NCBI GenBank assembly: GCA_905203765.1
Contig: CAJKXC010000044.1
Coordinates: 1-20,937, forward strand
Origin: an uncultured Bacteroides sp.
GTDB lineage: Bacteria; Bacteroidota; Bacteroidia; Bacteroidales; Bacteroidaceae
Length of the DNA: 20,937 nt
Reading direction: 5' to 3'
Under the pieces are notes generated by a model that worked only from the letters and a program-made list of their open reading frames with translations, had not been told where the DNA came from and made no database searches. Position numbers and translations under genes: made by a program. Positions 5,643-12,925 of the stretch are shown in pieces. The first letter of the stretch is position 1. Each line of letters begins with the position of its first letter.

Positions 5643-8048
5643 ATGAAAACGAATTTATCAAGCAGCACTTGCAAAAGACTTCTCTTCACCTTGTTACTGG
5701 CAATCGCAGCAACTTTCTCGTTCGCCCAGAGCTATCAACTCTCCGGCTGCGTGGAAGACGAGAACCATCAACCCGTAGAAGTAGCCAACGTACTGCTGAA
5801 AAACGCCGCGGACAGCACCTACATCACCGGTATGCTGACCGATGTCCAAGGCTGCTTCACCCTTACCCAGCCCCACGGCGAATATCTGCTGCATATCACC
5901 CTCATCGGCAGCGAAGACCTCTACCTGCCCGTCTCCCTGCAAGCCGACCGCAACGTAGGCACGCTGATGCTGAAAACCTCGTCCGCACTGCTCGACGAAG
6001 TCACCGTCACCGCCGCCCGCCCCGTCATCAAGCGCCTGGTGGATAGAGTGGTATTCGACGCCCACAACACCGTTGCTTCCGCCGGCGGCAATGCCCTCGA
6101 CCTCATGCGCGAGGTTCCCGGACTGCGCGTCGGTCAGAACAGCATCGACATCATCGGCAAAGGCAGCGTCCGCATCTACATCAACGACCGCGAAACGAAG
6201 CTCTCCGGCGACGAACTGATAGACTATCTCCGCTCCTACGACGCCTCGCAAATACTGAAAGTGGAAGTCATCACCACGCCCCCTTCCAAATACGATGCCG
6301 CCGGAAATGCCGGTATCATCAACATCCGCCTCAAGTCCCGTCCCAAAGATTATCTGGGCGGTACCGCTTCCGCCTCTTACAACGCCGGCGAGAACGACCA
6401 CTACGGCTATGGCAGCGTCAACCTGAATATCAGCAAAGGCCGCGTGTCTTCCTTCATCAACGGGGGCACCACGCAGGGCGGATATGAAAACGTGGAAACC
6501 AACCGCCGCTACTTCCCCCTCAACACCTGGGAAGGACGCACCGACTACACCAACCACCTGAACAACATCTACGGCCAAGCCGGCGTGGACGTCGCCCTGG
6601 AACGCAACTGGACGGTGGGCGTGCAAGCCATCTACACCCATGCTGCCCCCAAGAACAACAACGCCCTCTCCCGCACCCATGTGTACGATGACGCCACCGC
6701 CCGTCTCGATTCCATCCTCTACTCCAACAGCGACCGCGACAACTCCACTGACCGCCTCAACCTGAACTTCCACACCGACAAAATCTGGGGCGACCGTGGC
6801 AGGAAAATGACCTGGGACGTGGACTACCTGCGCGACAACCGCGACGAGGACCAGGACTTCGTCTCCCATACCCAGACACCCGACGGGACGGAGCTGCCCG
6901 GCACCAACTTCGACTTTGACTACCGCCAACGGCGCAAGGTCGATGTGTTCTCTTCCGCCCTCGACTTCACCCTGCCGTTCGACGCCTACAAAATAACCGC
7001 CGGCGCCAAAGCATCCTTCACCAACACCCGCAACCGCATCAATTACAATACCACCGACCCCGAGCTGGTACAGGACGACTACTTCCGTTACAAAGAACAA
7101 ATCTATGCCCTCTACGCCGACTATAGCCGCGAATTCTCCGAGCGCTTCTCCATGCAGTTGGGCTTGCGCATGGAGCACACCCGCACCACCGGCATCTCCC
7201 AGGCGAAGAATACGACGGACAAGCACGACTATACCCGTCTGTTCCCCACCGTCTATTTCCTTTATTCGCCCGCCGAGGGGCATGCGCTGAACCTCAGCTT
7301 CTCCAACCGCATCTCCCGTCCGTCGCAGAACATGGTCAATCCGTTCCCCTTCTATAATAATAAGTACACCTATGCCCGCGGCCGCGAGGACCTGAAGCCC
7401 AGCTATACCTACAATGCCGAAGTGGGATACACGCTGAAGAACAACTTCAACGTGTCCGCCTTCTACTCTTACTCCGACGATGTATTCTTCCAGGCGGTGA
7501 ATATAGACCCCGAAACGAACGTCAGTTCCTTCCTTTGGGAGAACTTCATGACGACTCATTCCTTCGGGCTGAACAACTCTTACACCTTCCGTACCAAGTG
7601 GTTGCAAAGCTACCTGCAACACGGAGTAAGCTACAGCCGCACTACTTCCACTGCCGTGGGCACCTCGCCCGAAGAAGAAGGTTGGGCGTATAATGCCAGC
7701 CTGCGCAACACTTTCTTCCTGAACTCCAAGAAAACGTTCCTCTTCACGCTTGCCGGTTCCTATACCTCGCGCCAGTACCAGGGCATCTACCTGATGAAGC
7801 CCACCTACGGCGTCGATGCCGGCTTGCTGTACCGCCTGCTGGACAACAAACTCAGCCTCAGCCTGAATGTAAACGACCTCTTCGTCTCTTCCTATAAGGG
7901 CGAAATCTACTCCAATGACCTGAAGATGACGGTTGATAACAAGTTCTCTTTCACCAGCTTCCGCGTCGGCGCCAGCTATACCTTCGGCGGCGACATACGG
8001 AGCAAGGGGCAGCGCAGCAGTAACAGCGATATTCAGAGACGACTGTAA
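5643..8048 (+). CDS. TonB-receptor-like outer membrane beta-barrel protein (OMP_b-brl_3 type)
   Basis: Outer membrane protein of 801 residues. A signal peptide (about 1-29, ending FSFAQ) precedes a carboxypeptidase-regulatory-like beta-sandwich (about 31-115, LSGCVEDENHQPVEVANVLL). A plug domain follows at about 115-230 (LDEVTVTAARPVIKRLVDR, then RIYINDRE and VEVITTPPSKYDAAGNAGIINI). The rest is a barrel of alternating aromatic strands. This architecture is that of the outer membrane beta-barrel family related to TonB-dependent receptors, not a classic SusC, and no SusD follows. The C-terminus carries a polar tail after the last strand (YTFGGD) rather than ending in an aromatic residue. It is apparently monocistronic, with its own promoter, a repeat-rich 965-bp upstream region and a terminator at 8086. 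The substrate is unknown. Confidence 0.9.
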   Translation: MKTNLSSSTCKRLLFTLLLAIAATFSFAQSYQLSGCVEDENHQPVEVANVLLKNAADSTYITGMLTDVQGCFTLTQPHGEYLLHITLIGSEDLYLPVSLQADRNVGTLMLKTSSALLDEVTVTAARPVIKRLVDRVVFDAHNTVASAGGNALDLMREVPGLRVGQNSIDIIGKGSVRIYINDRETKLSGDELIDYLRSYDASQILKVEVITTPPSKYDAAGNAGIINIRLKSRPKDYLGGTASASYNAGENDHYGYGSVNLNISKGRVSSFINGGTTQGGYENVETNRRYFPLNTWEGRTDYTNHLNNIYGQAGVDVALERNWTVGVQAIYTHAAPKNNNALSRTHVYDDATARLDSILYSNSDRDNSTDRLNLNFHTDKIWGDRGRKMTWDVDYLRDNRDEDQDFVSHTQTPDGTELPGTNFDFDYRQRRKVDVFSSALDFTLPFDAYKITAGAKASFTNTRNRINYNTTDPELVQDDYFRYKEQIYALYADYSREFSERFSMQLGLRMEHTRTTGISQAKNTTDKHDYTRLFPTVYFLYSPAEGHALNLSFSNRISRPSQNMVNPFPFYNNKYTYARGREDLKPSYTYNAEVGYTLKNNFNVSAFYSYSDDVFFQAVNIDPETNVSSFLWENFMTTHSFGLNNSYTFRTKWLQSYLQHGVSYSRTTSTAVGTSPEEEGWAYNASLRNTFFLNSKKTFLFTLAGSYTSRQYQGIYLMKPTYGVDAGLLYRLLDNKLSLSLNVNDLFVSSYKGEIYSNDLKMTVDNKFSFTSFRVGASYTFGGDIRSKGQRSSNSDIQRRL

Positions 8049-8085
8049 GACCCGCCACCACGAACAAGAACTGATAATAGTATGG

Positions 8086-8119
8086 AGAAGGGGATGTCCG
8101 GCAACCGGCATCCCCTTCT
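8086..8119 (+). terminator. Strong hairpin terminator after the outer membrane receptor gene
   Basis: AGAAGGGGATG at 8086-8096 pairs perfectly with CATCCCCTTCT at 8109-8119. The 12-base loop contains CCGG-CAA-CCGG, which can extend the stem. The following bases are T/A-rich but not a pure T run. Confidence 0.75.
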
Positions 8120-8158
8120 TAATATTCGTTAAACAACCGCTCTTTTCTTCCTTTTCTA

Positions 8159-8191
8159 TTGCATATATTCCAAATAATACGATATATTTGT
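8159..8191 (+). promoter_or_regulatory. Promoter of the SPFH-hydrolase-RHH-membrane protein group
   Basis: TATATTTGT at 8183-8191 matches TAnnTTTGY. A TTGC at 8159-8162 lies 20 bp upstream, the normal -33 spacing. The ATG of the SPFH gene is 35 bp downstream. Confidence 0.65.
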
Positions 8192-8225
8192 GATATCAAA
8201 ATGATATCAACTAAATCTATTGAAC

Positions 8226-9182
8226 ATGGAAACGAACGAAAAGAACTTCAGTGGTTTCAAGATGAATGGCTTCTTAGCCTTGTTCCTTCACATGGTAGTG
8301 CTTACGGCAGTCATTGTCTGGGGCTTTATGACTTCCGAACCTACCGCTATCCTCTCCTTGTTTTTGTCCGTCGTGTGGTTAATCCTGTTTGCCGGCTATA
8401 TGCAGCTCGAGCCGAACGAGGCACGTGCTATGGTATTCTTCGGCAAGTACAAGGGAACTTTCAAGGATACCGGCTTCTTCTGGGTTAACCCCTTCCTGGA
8501 CAAGAAGAAACTCTCGCTCCGCGCCCGCAACCTCGATGTAGAGCCTATCAAGGTCAACGACAAGATAGGTAACCCCATCCTTATCGGCCTGGTACTGGTG
8601 TGGAAACTGAAAGATACCTATAAAGCCATGTTCGAGATTGACTCTCAGACCATGGCATCCTCTGCACCGACTGGCGGCAGCACCAATCAAATCTCTATCG
8701 GCAATGCCGTCGCCAACCGTATGAACGCCTTCGAGAACTTCGTCAAGATACAGAGCGATGCCGCCCTGCGCCAGGTAGCCGGGCAGTATGCCTATGATGA
8801 CAACGAGGCGGACCGGGAAGAACTGACGCTCCGCTCCGGCGGCGAGGAAATCAACGAACAGCTGGAACAGAAACTGAACGAACGCCTGGCTATGGCAGGT
8901 ATGGAAGTGGTCGAGGCACGCATCAACTATCTGGCGTATGCGCCCGAGATAGCTGCCGTAATGCTCCGCCGCCAGCAGGCATCCGCCATCATCACTGCCC
9001 GCGAGAAGATAGTAGAAGGTGCCGTTTCTATGGTAAAGATGGCTCTTCATAAACTTTCCGAGGAGGAGATTGTTGAGCTGGATGAAGATAAGAAAGCTGC
9101 CATGGTCAGCAACCTCTTGGTAGTGCTTTGCGCCGATGAGGCTGCACAGCCGGTAGTCAATACGGGTACTTTGCATCATTAA
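8226..9182 (+). CDS. SPFH/band 7 domain membrane protein
   Basis: Stomatin/prohibitin/flotillin-type protein of 318 residues. Two hydrophobic segments at the N-terminus (about 15-34 and 41-59) are followed by the SPFH domain from about residue 62 (QLEPNEARAMVFFGKYKGTF, then GFFWVNPFLDKKKLSLRARN). After it comes a helical stretch with the family-typical AGMEVVEARINYLAYAPEIA and LRRQQASAIITAREKIVEG. Such proteins form membrane-associated oligomers; their clients are usually unknown. I chose the ATG at 8226 over a TTG two codons upstream (8220) because ATG is the normal start and nothing is lost. The hydrolase gene starts 12 bp after the stop, so the two are co-transcribed. The neighbouring ribbon-helix-helix and membrane protein genes make a plausible functional group. 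Confidence 0.9.
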   Translation: METNEKNFSGFKMNGFLALFLHMVVLTAVIVWGFMTSEPTAILSLFLSVVWLILFAGYMQLEPNEARAMVFFGKYKGTFKDTGFFWVNPFLDKKKLSLRARNLDVEPIKVNDKIGNPILIGLVLVWKLKDTYKAMFEIDSQTMASSAPTGGSTNQISIGNAVANRMNAFENFVKIQSDAALRQVAGQYAYDDNEADREELTLRSGGEEINEQLEQKLNERLAMAGMEVVEARINYLAYAPEIAAVMLRRQQASAIITAREKIVEGAVSMVKMALHKLSEEEIVELDEDKKAAMVSNLLVVLCADEAAQPVVNTGTLHH

Positions 9183-9194
9183 TAAAGAAACAGG

Positions 9195-10556
9195 ATGAAG
9201 TGGACAAACTTTATAGTACGGTGGGCAATTATATTGCTCCTGGCAGGCAACTGTTCCGGTACGTTTGCGCAGGATGCCTCCACGACACGTGCGCAGCACA
9301 TCTATGAGCTATTTGTGGCAGGGCAGGGCGATAGCATCCATGCAGCGCTGAACAAGGAACTGCAAGGGCAGCTTGCCCCGACGTTTTTCAATGATTCCTT
9401 CCGTCAGATGGAAGGGATGTTCGGCAAGCTGAAGTCGCAGGGCGACTGGAAGACGGAGTCTGCCCAGGGCATCACCCTCTATTACTCCGACCTGGAGTTC
9501 GAACGTTACCACCTTCGGTTCCTGTTGTCCTTCGATGCCGACGGAAGTCTGAACACCATTCGCCTGATGCCCGTGCCCGAAGCAACCGTGGCGCAACCGG
9601 TAGCCTACGACAAGTCGAAGATGGAAGAACGGGACGTCACCGTGGGAGCCGATGGTTACAAACTCCCCGGTACGCTGACCTTACCCCGGTCGGCAGTAGA
9701 TGCCGGTGCCCGCAGGGTGCCTTGCGTCATCCTGGTGCACGGCTCCGGCCCCAACGACCGCGACGAGACGGTAGGCCCCAACAAACCTTTCCGCGACCTT
9801 GCCTGGGGACTGGCGGAGCGTGGCATCGCCGTTCTCCGCTACGACAAGCGTACGAAGGTCTACGGTGCCAACTGCGTGCCCGAAGGTCGTGAACTGGACT
9901 ATGATACCGAAGCCGCCGACGATGCCGTAGCCATCGTAGAGCAAGTGAAAGCCTTCCCCGAAATAGCCGCCGACAGCATCTTTGTGGTAGGCCATAGCCT
10001 GGGAGGCACCTTGGCTCCCCGCATCGCCGCGCGTTCCAAAGACCTGGCAGGCATCATCAGCCTTGCCGGACTGGCACGCCCGCTGGAAGATGCCATGAGT
10101 GAACAATTCACTTACATCTCTTCCTTGACGGATTCCTCTGCCGACAGCCAGGCCCGGCTCGATGAGTTGAAGCAGCAACTGGCGAATGCAAAGAACCTCG
10201 GCACCGGTGCCTTCGACGAAAAGATACCCGTACCGATGGGGCAGCCCCGCTCGTACTGGTTGTTTGCCAATACCTATAAACCGGTGGAAGTTGCCGCCAC
10301 GCTGAAGCTCCCCATCCTTGTTCTGCAAGGCGAGCGCGATTATCAGGTGACGATGGAGGACTTCGGCTTGTGGCGCGCGGGCTTGCTGCACCGCAAGAAT
10401 GCTTTCTTCAAGTCGTATCCCAAACTGAATCATCTGTTTCAGGAAGGCAGTGGCAAGGCAACCCCGTTCGAATATAACGAGGCTTCCCCCATCCCGGCTT
10501 ATGTAATGGACGACATCGCTTCCTTCGTGAAAGGCAGCCCTGCTCGCCTTTACTAA
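9195..10556 (+). CDS. Secreted DUF3887 + alpha/beta hydrolase (S33/dienelactone-hydrolase-like)
   Basis: Protein of 453 residues with a signal peptide (cleavage probably after FAQ, residue 26), so the enzyme is exported. Residues about 30-130 resemble the DUF3887 domain that often precedes hydrolases (YELFVAGQGDSIHAALNKEL). The catalytic domain spans about 140-450. The oxyanion-loop region is VILVHGSGPNDRDE, the nucleophile elbow is GHSLGG (Ser268), the acid is Asp382 in GERDYQV, and the base is His413 in KLNHLF. Together these give a complete triad. The substrate is likely a small ester or peptide, but this is not determinable. It follows the SPFH gene by 12 bp. Its TAA stop is the first part of a tandem CTAATCA repeat. 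Confidence 0.9.
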   Translation: MKWTNFIVRWAIILLLAGNCSGTFAQDASTTRAQHIYELFVAGQGDSIHAALNKELQGQLAPTFFNDSFRQMEGMFGKLKSQGDWKTESAQGITLYYSDLEFERYHLRFLLSFDADGSLNTIRLMPVPEATVAQPVAYDKSKMEERDVTVGADGYKLPGTLTLPRSAVDAGARRVPCVILVHGSGPNDRDETVGPNKPFRDLAWGLAERGIAVLRYDKRTKVYGANCVPEGRELDYDTEAADDAVAIVEQVKAFPEIAADSIFVVGHSLGGTLAPRIAARSKDLAGIISLAGLARPLEDAMSEQFTYISSLTDSSADSQARLDELKQQLANAKNLGTGAFDEKIPVPMGQPRSYWLFANTYKPVEVAATLKLPILVLQGERDYQVTMEDFGLWRAGLLHRKNAFFKSYPKLNHLFQEGSGKATPFEYNEASPIPAYVMDDIASFVKGSPARLY

Positions 10557-10593
10557 TCACTAATCACTAATCATTAATCACTAATCACTAAAA
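10553..10593. repeat. Tandem heptamer repeat CTAATCA
   Basis: Units of 7 bp: CTAATCA at 10553, 10560 and 10567, TTAATCA at 10574, CTAATCA at 10581 and a decayed CTAAAAC at 10588. The hydrolase stop codon TAA (10554-10556) is inside the first unit. The array fills almost the whole gap to the next gene and encodes TAA in all frames as it cycles. Confidence 0.9.
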
Positions 10594-10602
10594 CAATACC
10601 CT

Positions 10603-10809
10603 GTGGCGAAAAAAGAAACTTCAACCAAAAGCTTTGTCCTGCGTGTGGATGCTGCGACGATGGATGCCCTCGAGAAGTGGGCAGCCGACGAGTTCCGCAG
10701 TACCAACGGACAACTTCAGTGGATTATCGCTGAAGCATTGCGGAAGAGTGGGCGGATGAAGAAGTCCAAGACTCCCCCTTCGACAGAGGAGAAAGAAGAA
10801 GAAACCTAA
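10603..10809 (+). CDS. Arc-like ribbon-helix-helix DNA-binding protein (GTG start)
   Basis: Small protein of 68 residues. KSFVLRVDAATMDALEKWAADEF shows the RHH pattern: a basic/hydrophobic strand (about 9-15), helix 1 (17-28), a turn with STNGQ, and helix 2 (QWIIAEALRKSG). The tail is lysine/glutamate rich. Arc-family proteins bind DNA as dimers through the strand and often repress their own operon. The GTG at 10603 is the only reasonable start, because the next Met (residue 15) would remove the strand and no ATG lies upstream in frame. It sits 46 bp after the hydrolase stop, across the CTAATCA array. No toxin-like partner is evident, so calling it an antitoxin would be guesswork. Regulation of the SPFH group is possible. 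Confidence 0.8.
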   Translation: MAKKETSTKSFVLRVDAATMDALEKWAADEFRSTNGQLQWIIAEALRKSGRMKKSKTPPSTEEKEEET

Positions 10810-10812
10810 AAT

Positions 10813-10866
10813 TGCACGGTGCATTGTGCAGTTTCTATGGAATATTGCACAATGCACAATGCAATA
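10813..10866. repeat. Heptad-spaced TGCAC/TGCAA inverted repeat
   Basis: TGCA recurs every 7 bp at 10813, 10820 and 10827, and again at 10846, 10853 and 10860 (TGCACAA, TGCACAA, TGCAATA). GTGCATTGTGCA at 10819-10830 is the exact reverse complement of 10846-10857, giving a 12-bp stem. It occupies the gap between the RHH gene and the membrane protein gene. Confidence 0.8.
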
Positions 10867-10902
10867 TTCACAACATAATATATAAATGTAAAATTGAATA
10901 CT

Positions 10903-11361
10903 ATGATTAATCTTGGTCCCTTTTCCGGCAGTAACTGCCCCAACGTCCGTTTCCGTCCGGCTCTGATAGACCGTATCCTGGAAGGTGTAGCTATTCTCCT
11001 TTTCCTTACTACGTGCGGGTGTATCCTCTGGCTCCATACTCGGGGAGGGGAATTGCCGATACCCAATGTCTGGATAGCGGGAGGCGTTGCATTCCTGTGC
11101 CTTATCCTTATGGGTGTTTGTTCCTATCTTCCCGTTCGCTTCTATAACTTCCCGGTGCGGGTGAACGAGCGTAATATCGGCATTCAGTATCTGCTGGCGG
11201 TGCGCCTTACCCGCGTAATGAACGTCATCCTGAATCTTATGTTCCTGTCGGGAGCCTTCCTCGAATACTGCGGACCGGCTAAAGTGTTTTTCTTCGGCTC
11301 GTTCGGTCTGCTTGCACTGGCACTTCTCGGTTACTATATCTTGGCGTTCAGGTGCAAGTAG
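10903..11361 (+). CDS. Small integral membrane protein with four predicted helices
   Basis: Protein of 152 residues without a clear signal peptide. Hydrophobic segments lie at about 26-45, 56-75, 105-122 and 127-148. The loop CSYLPVRFYNFPVRVNERNIGIQYLLAVRL between the second and third helices, with LPIPNVW ahead of the second, faintly recalls DUF1648/SdpI-like small membrane proteins, but I do not assign it to that family. The ATG at 10903 is used; a TTG three codons upstream (10894) is less likely. It is the last gene before a strong terminator at 11393 and probably belongs to the SPFH-hydrolase-RHH transcript. The function is unknown. Confidence 0.75.
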   Translation: MINLGPFSGSNCPNVRFRPALIDRILEGVAILLFLTTCGCILWLHTRGGELPIPNVWIAGGVAFLCLILMGVCSYLPVRFYNFPVRVNERNIGIQYLLAVRLTRVMNVILNLMFLSGAFLEYCGPAKVFFFGSFGLLALALLGYYILAFRCK

Positions 11362-11443
11362 GTATTATACCTGTTTGTTACTTTCCCCATATAGCCTCTG
11401 CAACTTCCCTGTGTTGCAGAGGCTTTTCTTTGCATACCTACTT
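11356..11443. repeat. 10-bp inverted repeat bracketing the terminator
   Basis: AAGTAGGTAT at 11356-11365 and ATACCTACTT at 11434-11443 are perfect reverse complements on either side of the terminator at 11393-11424. The left copy overlaps the stop codon of the membrane protein gene. Confidence 0.5.
11393..11424 (+). terminator. Rho-independent terminator after the SPFH group
   Basis: AGCCTCTGCAAC at 11393-11404 pairs perfectly with GTTGCAGAGGCT at 11413-11424 around an 8-base loop and is followed by TTTCTTT. The 12-bp stem makes this the clearest terminator in the window. Confidence 0.9.
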
Positions 11444-11481
11444 ATGATTAGACGTGCCCCCTTTATACTATCTTTTAGGTA

Positions 11482-11513
11482 TTGCCAGCCTTTTTAACAT
11501 CCTCTACCTTTGC
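11482..11513 (+). promoter_or_regulatory. Promoter of the porin-imelysin-diheme-CcsBA operon
   Basis: TACCTTTGC at 11505-11513 is a perfect -7 element with TTGC at 11482-11485, 19 bp upstream. The ATG is 30 bp downstream. I found no convincing Fur-type palindrome around it. Confidence 0.7.
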
Positions 11514-11542
11514 CTCAACAAAAATTATAAAAAATAAGGCAA

Positions 11543-12874
11543 ATGAAACGAAAGGCATTACTCTTCTCTTTATGTCTTGCCGCCTGTTCTGCGAATGCTT
11601 TGGCAGACAACGTAGCAGGCAACGATAAAGAGACCGGCAACACAGAAAGAACTGAAGAAAAGACTCCCCAAACGAAATCCAGACTGACACTGGGCGGTTA
11701 CGGCGAGGCTGTAATGACGCGGAACTTCTTTAGTGATAACTACCTGCGCTATACAAGTGCGGAGAAGTATAAGGATGCAAGCAGTCATGGACGTTTCGAT
11801 TTACCACACGTCGTACTGTTCATCGGATATGACTTTGGTAATGGTTGGACTATGGGTAGCGAGATTGAGTTTGAACATGGCGGTACGGAAAGTGCCGTTG
11901 AGGTAGAAGAAGAGGAAGGGGGAGAATATGAATCGGAAATAGAACGCGGTGGTGAGGTAGCTCTCGAACAGTTTTGGATTCAAAAGTCTTTCAGTCCTGC
12001 ATTCAATATCAAGATGGGGCATATTATTGTTCCCGTAGGCGGCACCAACCAGCATCATATGCCGACTGAGTTCTTCGGCGTTTATCGTCCGGAAGGCGAA
12101 AATACCATAATGCCGTGTACATGGCACGAAACAGGTATTAGCCTTTGGGGTGTTGTTGGCGATTGGCGCTATGAAGCAATGCTGCTTCCCGGTTTGGATT
12201 CAGACCGTTTCGGTCGCCTGAACTGGATAAAGGATGGAGCGGGCAGCCCTTACGAATTTAAGATAGCCAACTCTTATGCAGGCGCTTTCAGAATCGATAA
12301 CTATTCCGTTCCCGGTTTGCGTATGAGCATAAGCGGATACGTCGGCAATTCCTTCAATAATACGTTGAGTGTAAACGAGTCAAAGACCTATGAGAATGTA
12401 AAAGGTACTGTGACTATCGGTGCTTTCGACTTCAATTACAACGCCCATAACTGGATTGTACGTGGTAACTTCGATTACGGTCATTTGAGCGATTCCCAGA
12501 AGATAACCCAATACAACATGAGTATGCGCAAAGATTCGCCCTCGCCCAAACAAGCCGTAGCCTCTGATGCAATAGCCGTAGGGGTAGAAGCCGGATATGA
12601 TATTTTCTCCCGAATAGAGAAGATGAAAGAGAAAGGACAGAGGTTCTATCTGTACGGGCGTTACGATTACTACGATTCTATGTACAAGACAGATAAAGCT
12701 GTTACGAACTACGATTGGTGCGGACGCCAGCGCATTGCTGCCGGTTTGAATTACTACCCAATGAAAGACATCGTTATAAAAGGCGAATATTCCGTTGGCA
12801 TCCTGAAGAGCAATTATAACAACGAACCTTCACTATCGTTGGGCATTGCATACGCCGGCTTCTTCACGAAGTAA
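11543..12874 (+). CDS. Outer membrane porin-like beta-barrel protein of the imelysin operon
   Basis: Protein of 443 residues with a signal peptide (about 1-21, ending SANALA), a short charged linker, and then alternating hydrophobic/polar strands typical of a 14-18-stranded porin. Examples are LTLGGYGEAVMTR, VVLFIGYDFGNGWTMGSEIEF, RFYLYGRYDYYDSMY and IVIKGEYSVGILKS. An acidic insert at residues 116-138 (VEVEEEEGGEYESEIE) probably lies in a loop and could attract cations. The general look is that of phosphate-selective-porin-like (OprP/OprO) proteins, but I cannot fix the family. It is the first gene of a four-gene operon, 51 bp before the imelysin gene. Its likely job is to admit or bind the substrate handled by the periplasmic partners. 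Codon use is more AT-rich than in the genes before 11,000. Confidence 0.8.
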   Translation: MKRKALLFSLCLAACSANALADNVAGNDKETGNTERTEEKTPQTKSRLTLGGYGEAVMTRNFFSDNYLRYTSAEKYKDASSHGRFDLPHVVLFIGYDFGNGWTMGSEIEFEHGGTESAVEVEEEEGGEYESEIERGGEVALEQFWIQKSFSPAFNIKMGHIIVPVGGTNQHHMPTEFFGVYRPEGENTIMPCTWHETGISLWGVVGDWRYEAMLLPGLDSDRFGRLNWIKDGAGSPYEFKIANSYAGAFRIDNYSVPGLRMSISGYVGNSFNNTLSVNESKTYENVKGTVTIGAFDFNYNAHNWIVRGNFDYGHLSDSQKITQYNMSMRKDSPSPKQAVASDAIAVGVEAGYDIFSRIEKMKEKGQRFYLYGRYDYYDSMYKTDKAVTNYDWCGRQRIAAGLNYYPMKDIVIKGEYSVGILKSNYNNEPSLSLGIAYAGFFTK

Positions 12875-12925
12875 TCGCCGAACCAAATAGATGTTATTAA
12901 AATCACCTTTAAAATAGAACGAACA

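Noticed and set aside
5694..8111. An 805-codon open frame antisense to the outer membrane receptor gene
   Set aside because: Its product is low-complexity Gly/Val/Glu-rich without domains, while the plus-strand frame has a signal peptide, plug and barrel. It is a by-product of GC-rich third positions.
8220..8225. TTG start for the SPFH gene two codons upstream of the ATG
   Set aside because: It adds only two residues and ATG at 8226 is the stronger start.
10603..10809. Toxin-antitoxin module
   Set aside because: The RHH protein could be an antitoxin, but neither neighbour resembles a known toxin; the downstream gene is a four-helix membrane protein of ordinary length.
11425..11542. Fur box upstream of the imelysin operon
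   Set aside because: I looked for a GATAATGATAATCATTATC-like palindrome and found only scattered AT-rich words with poor symmetry.
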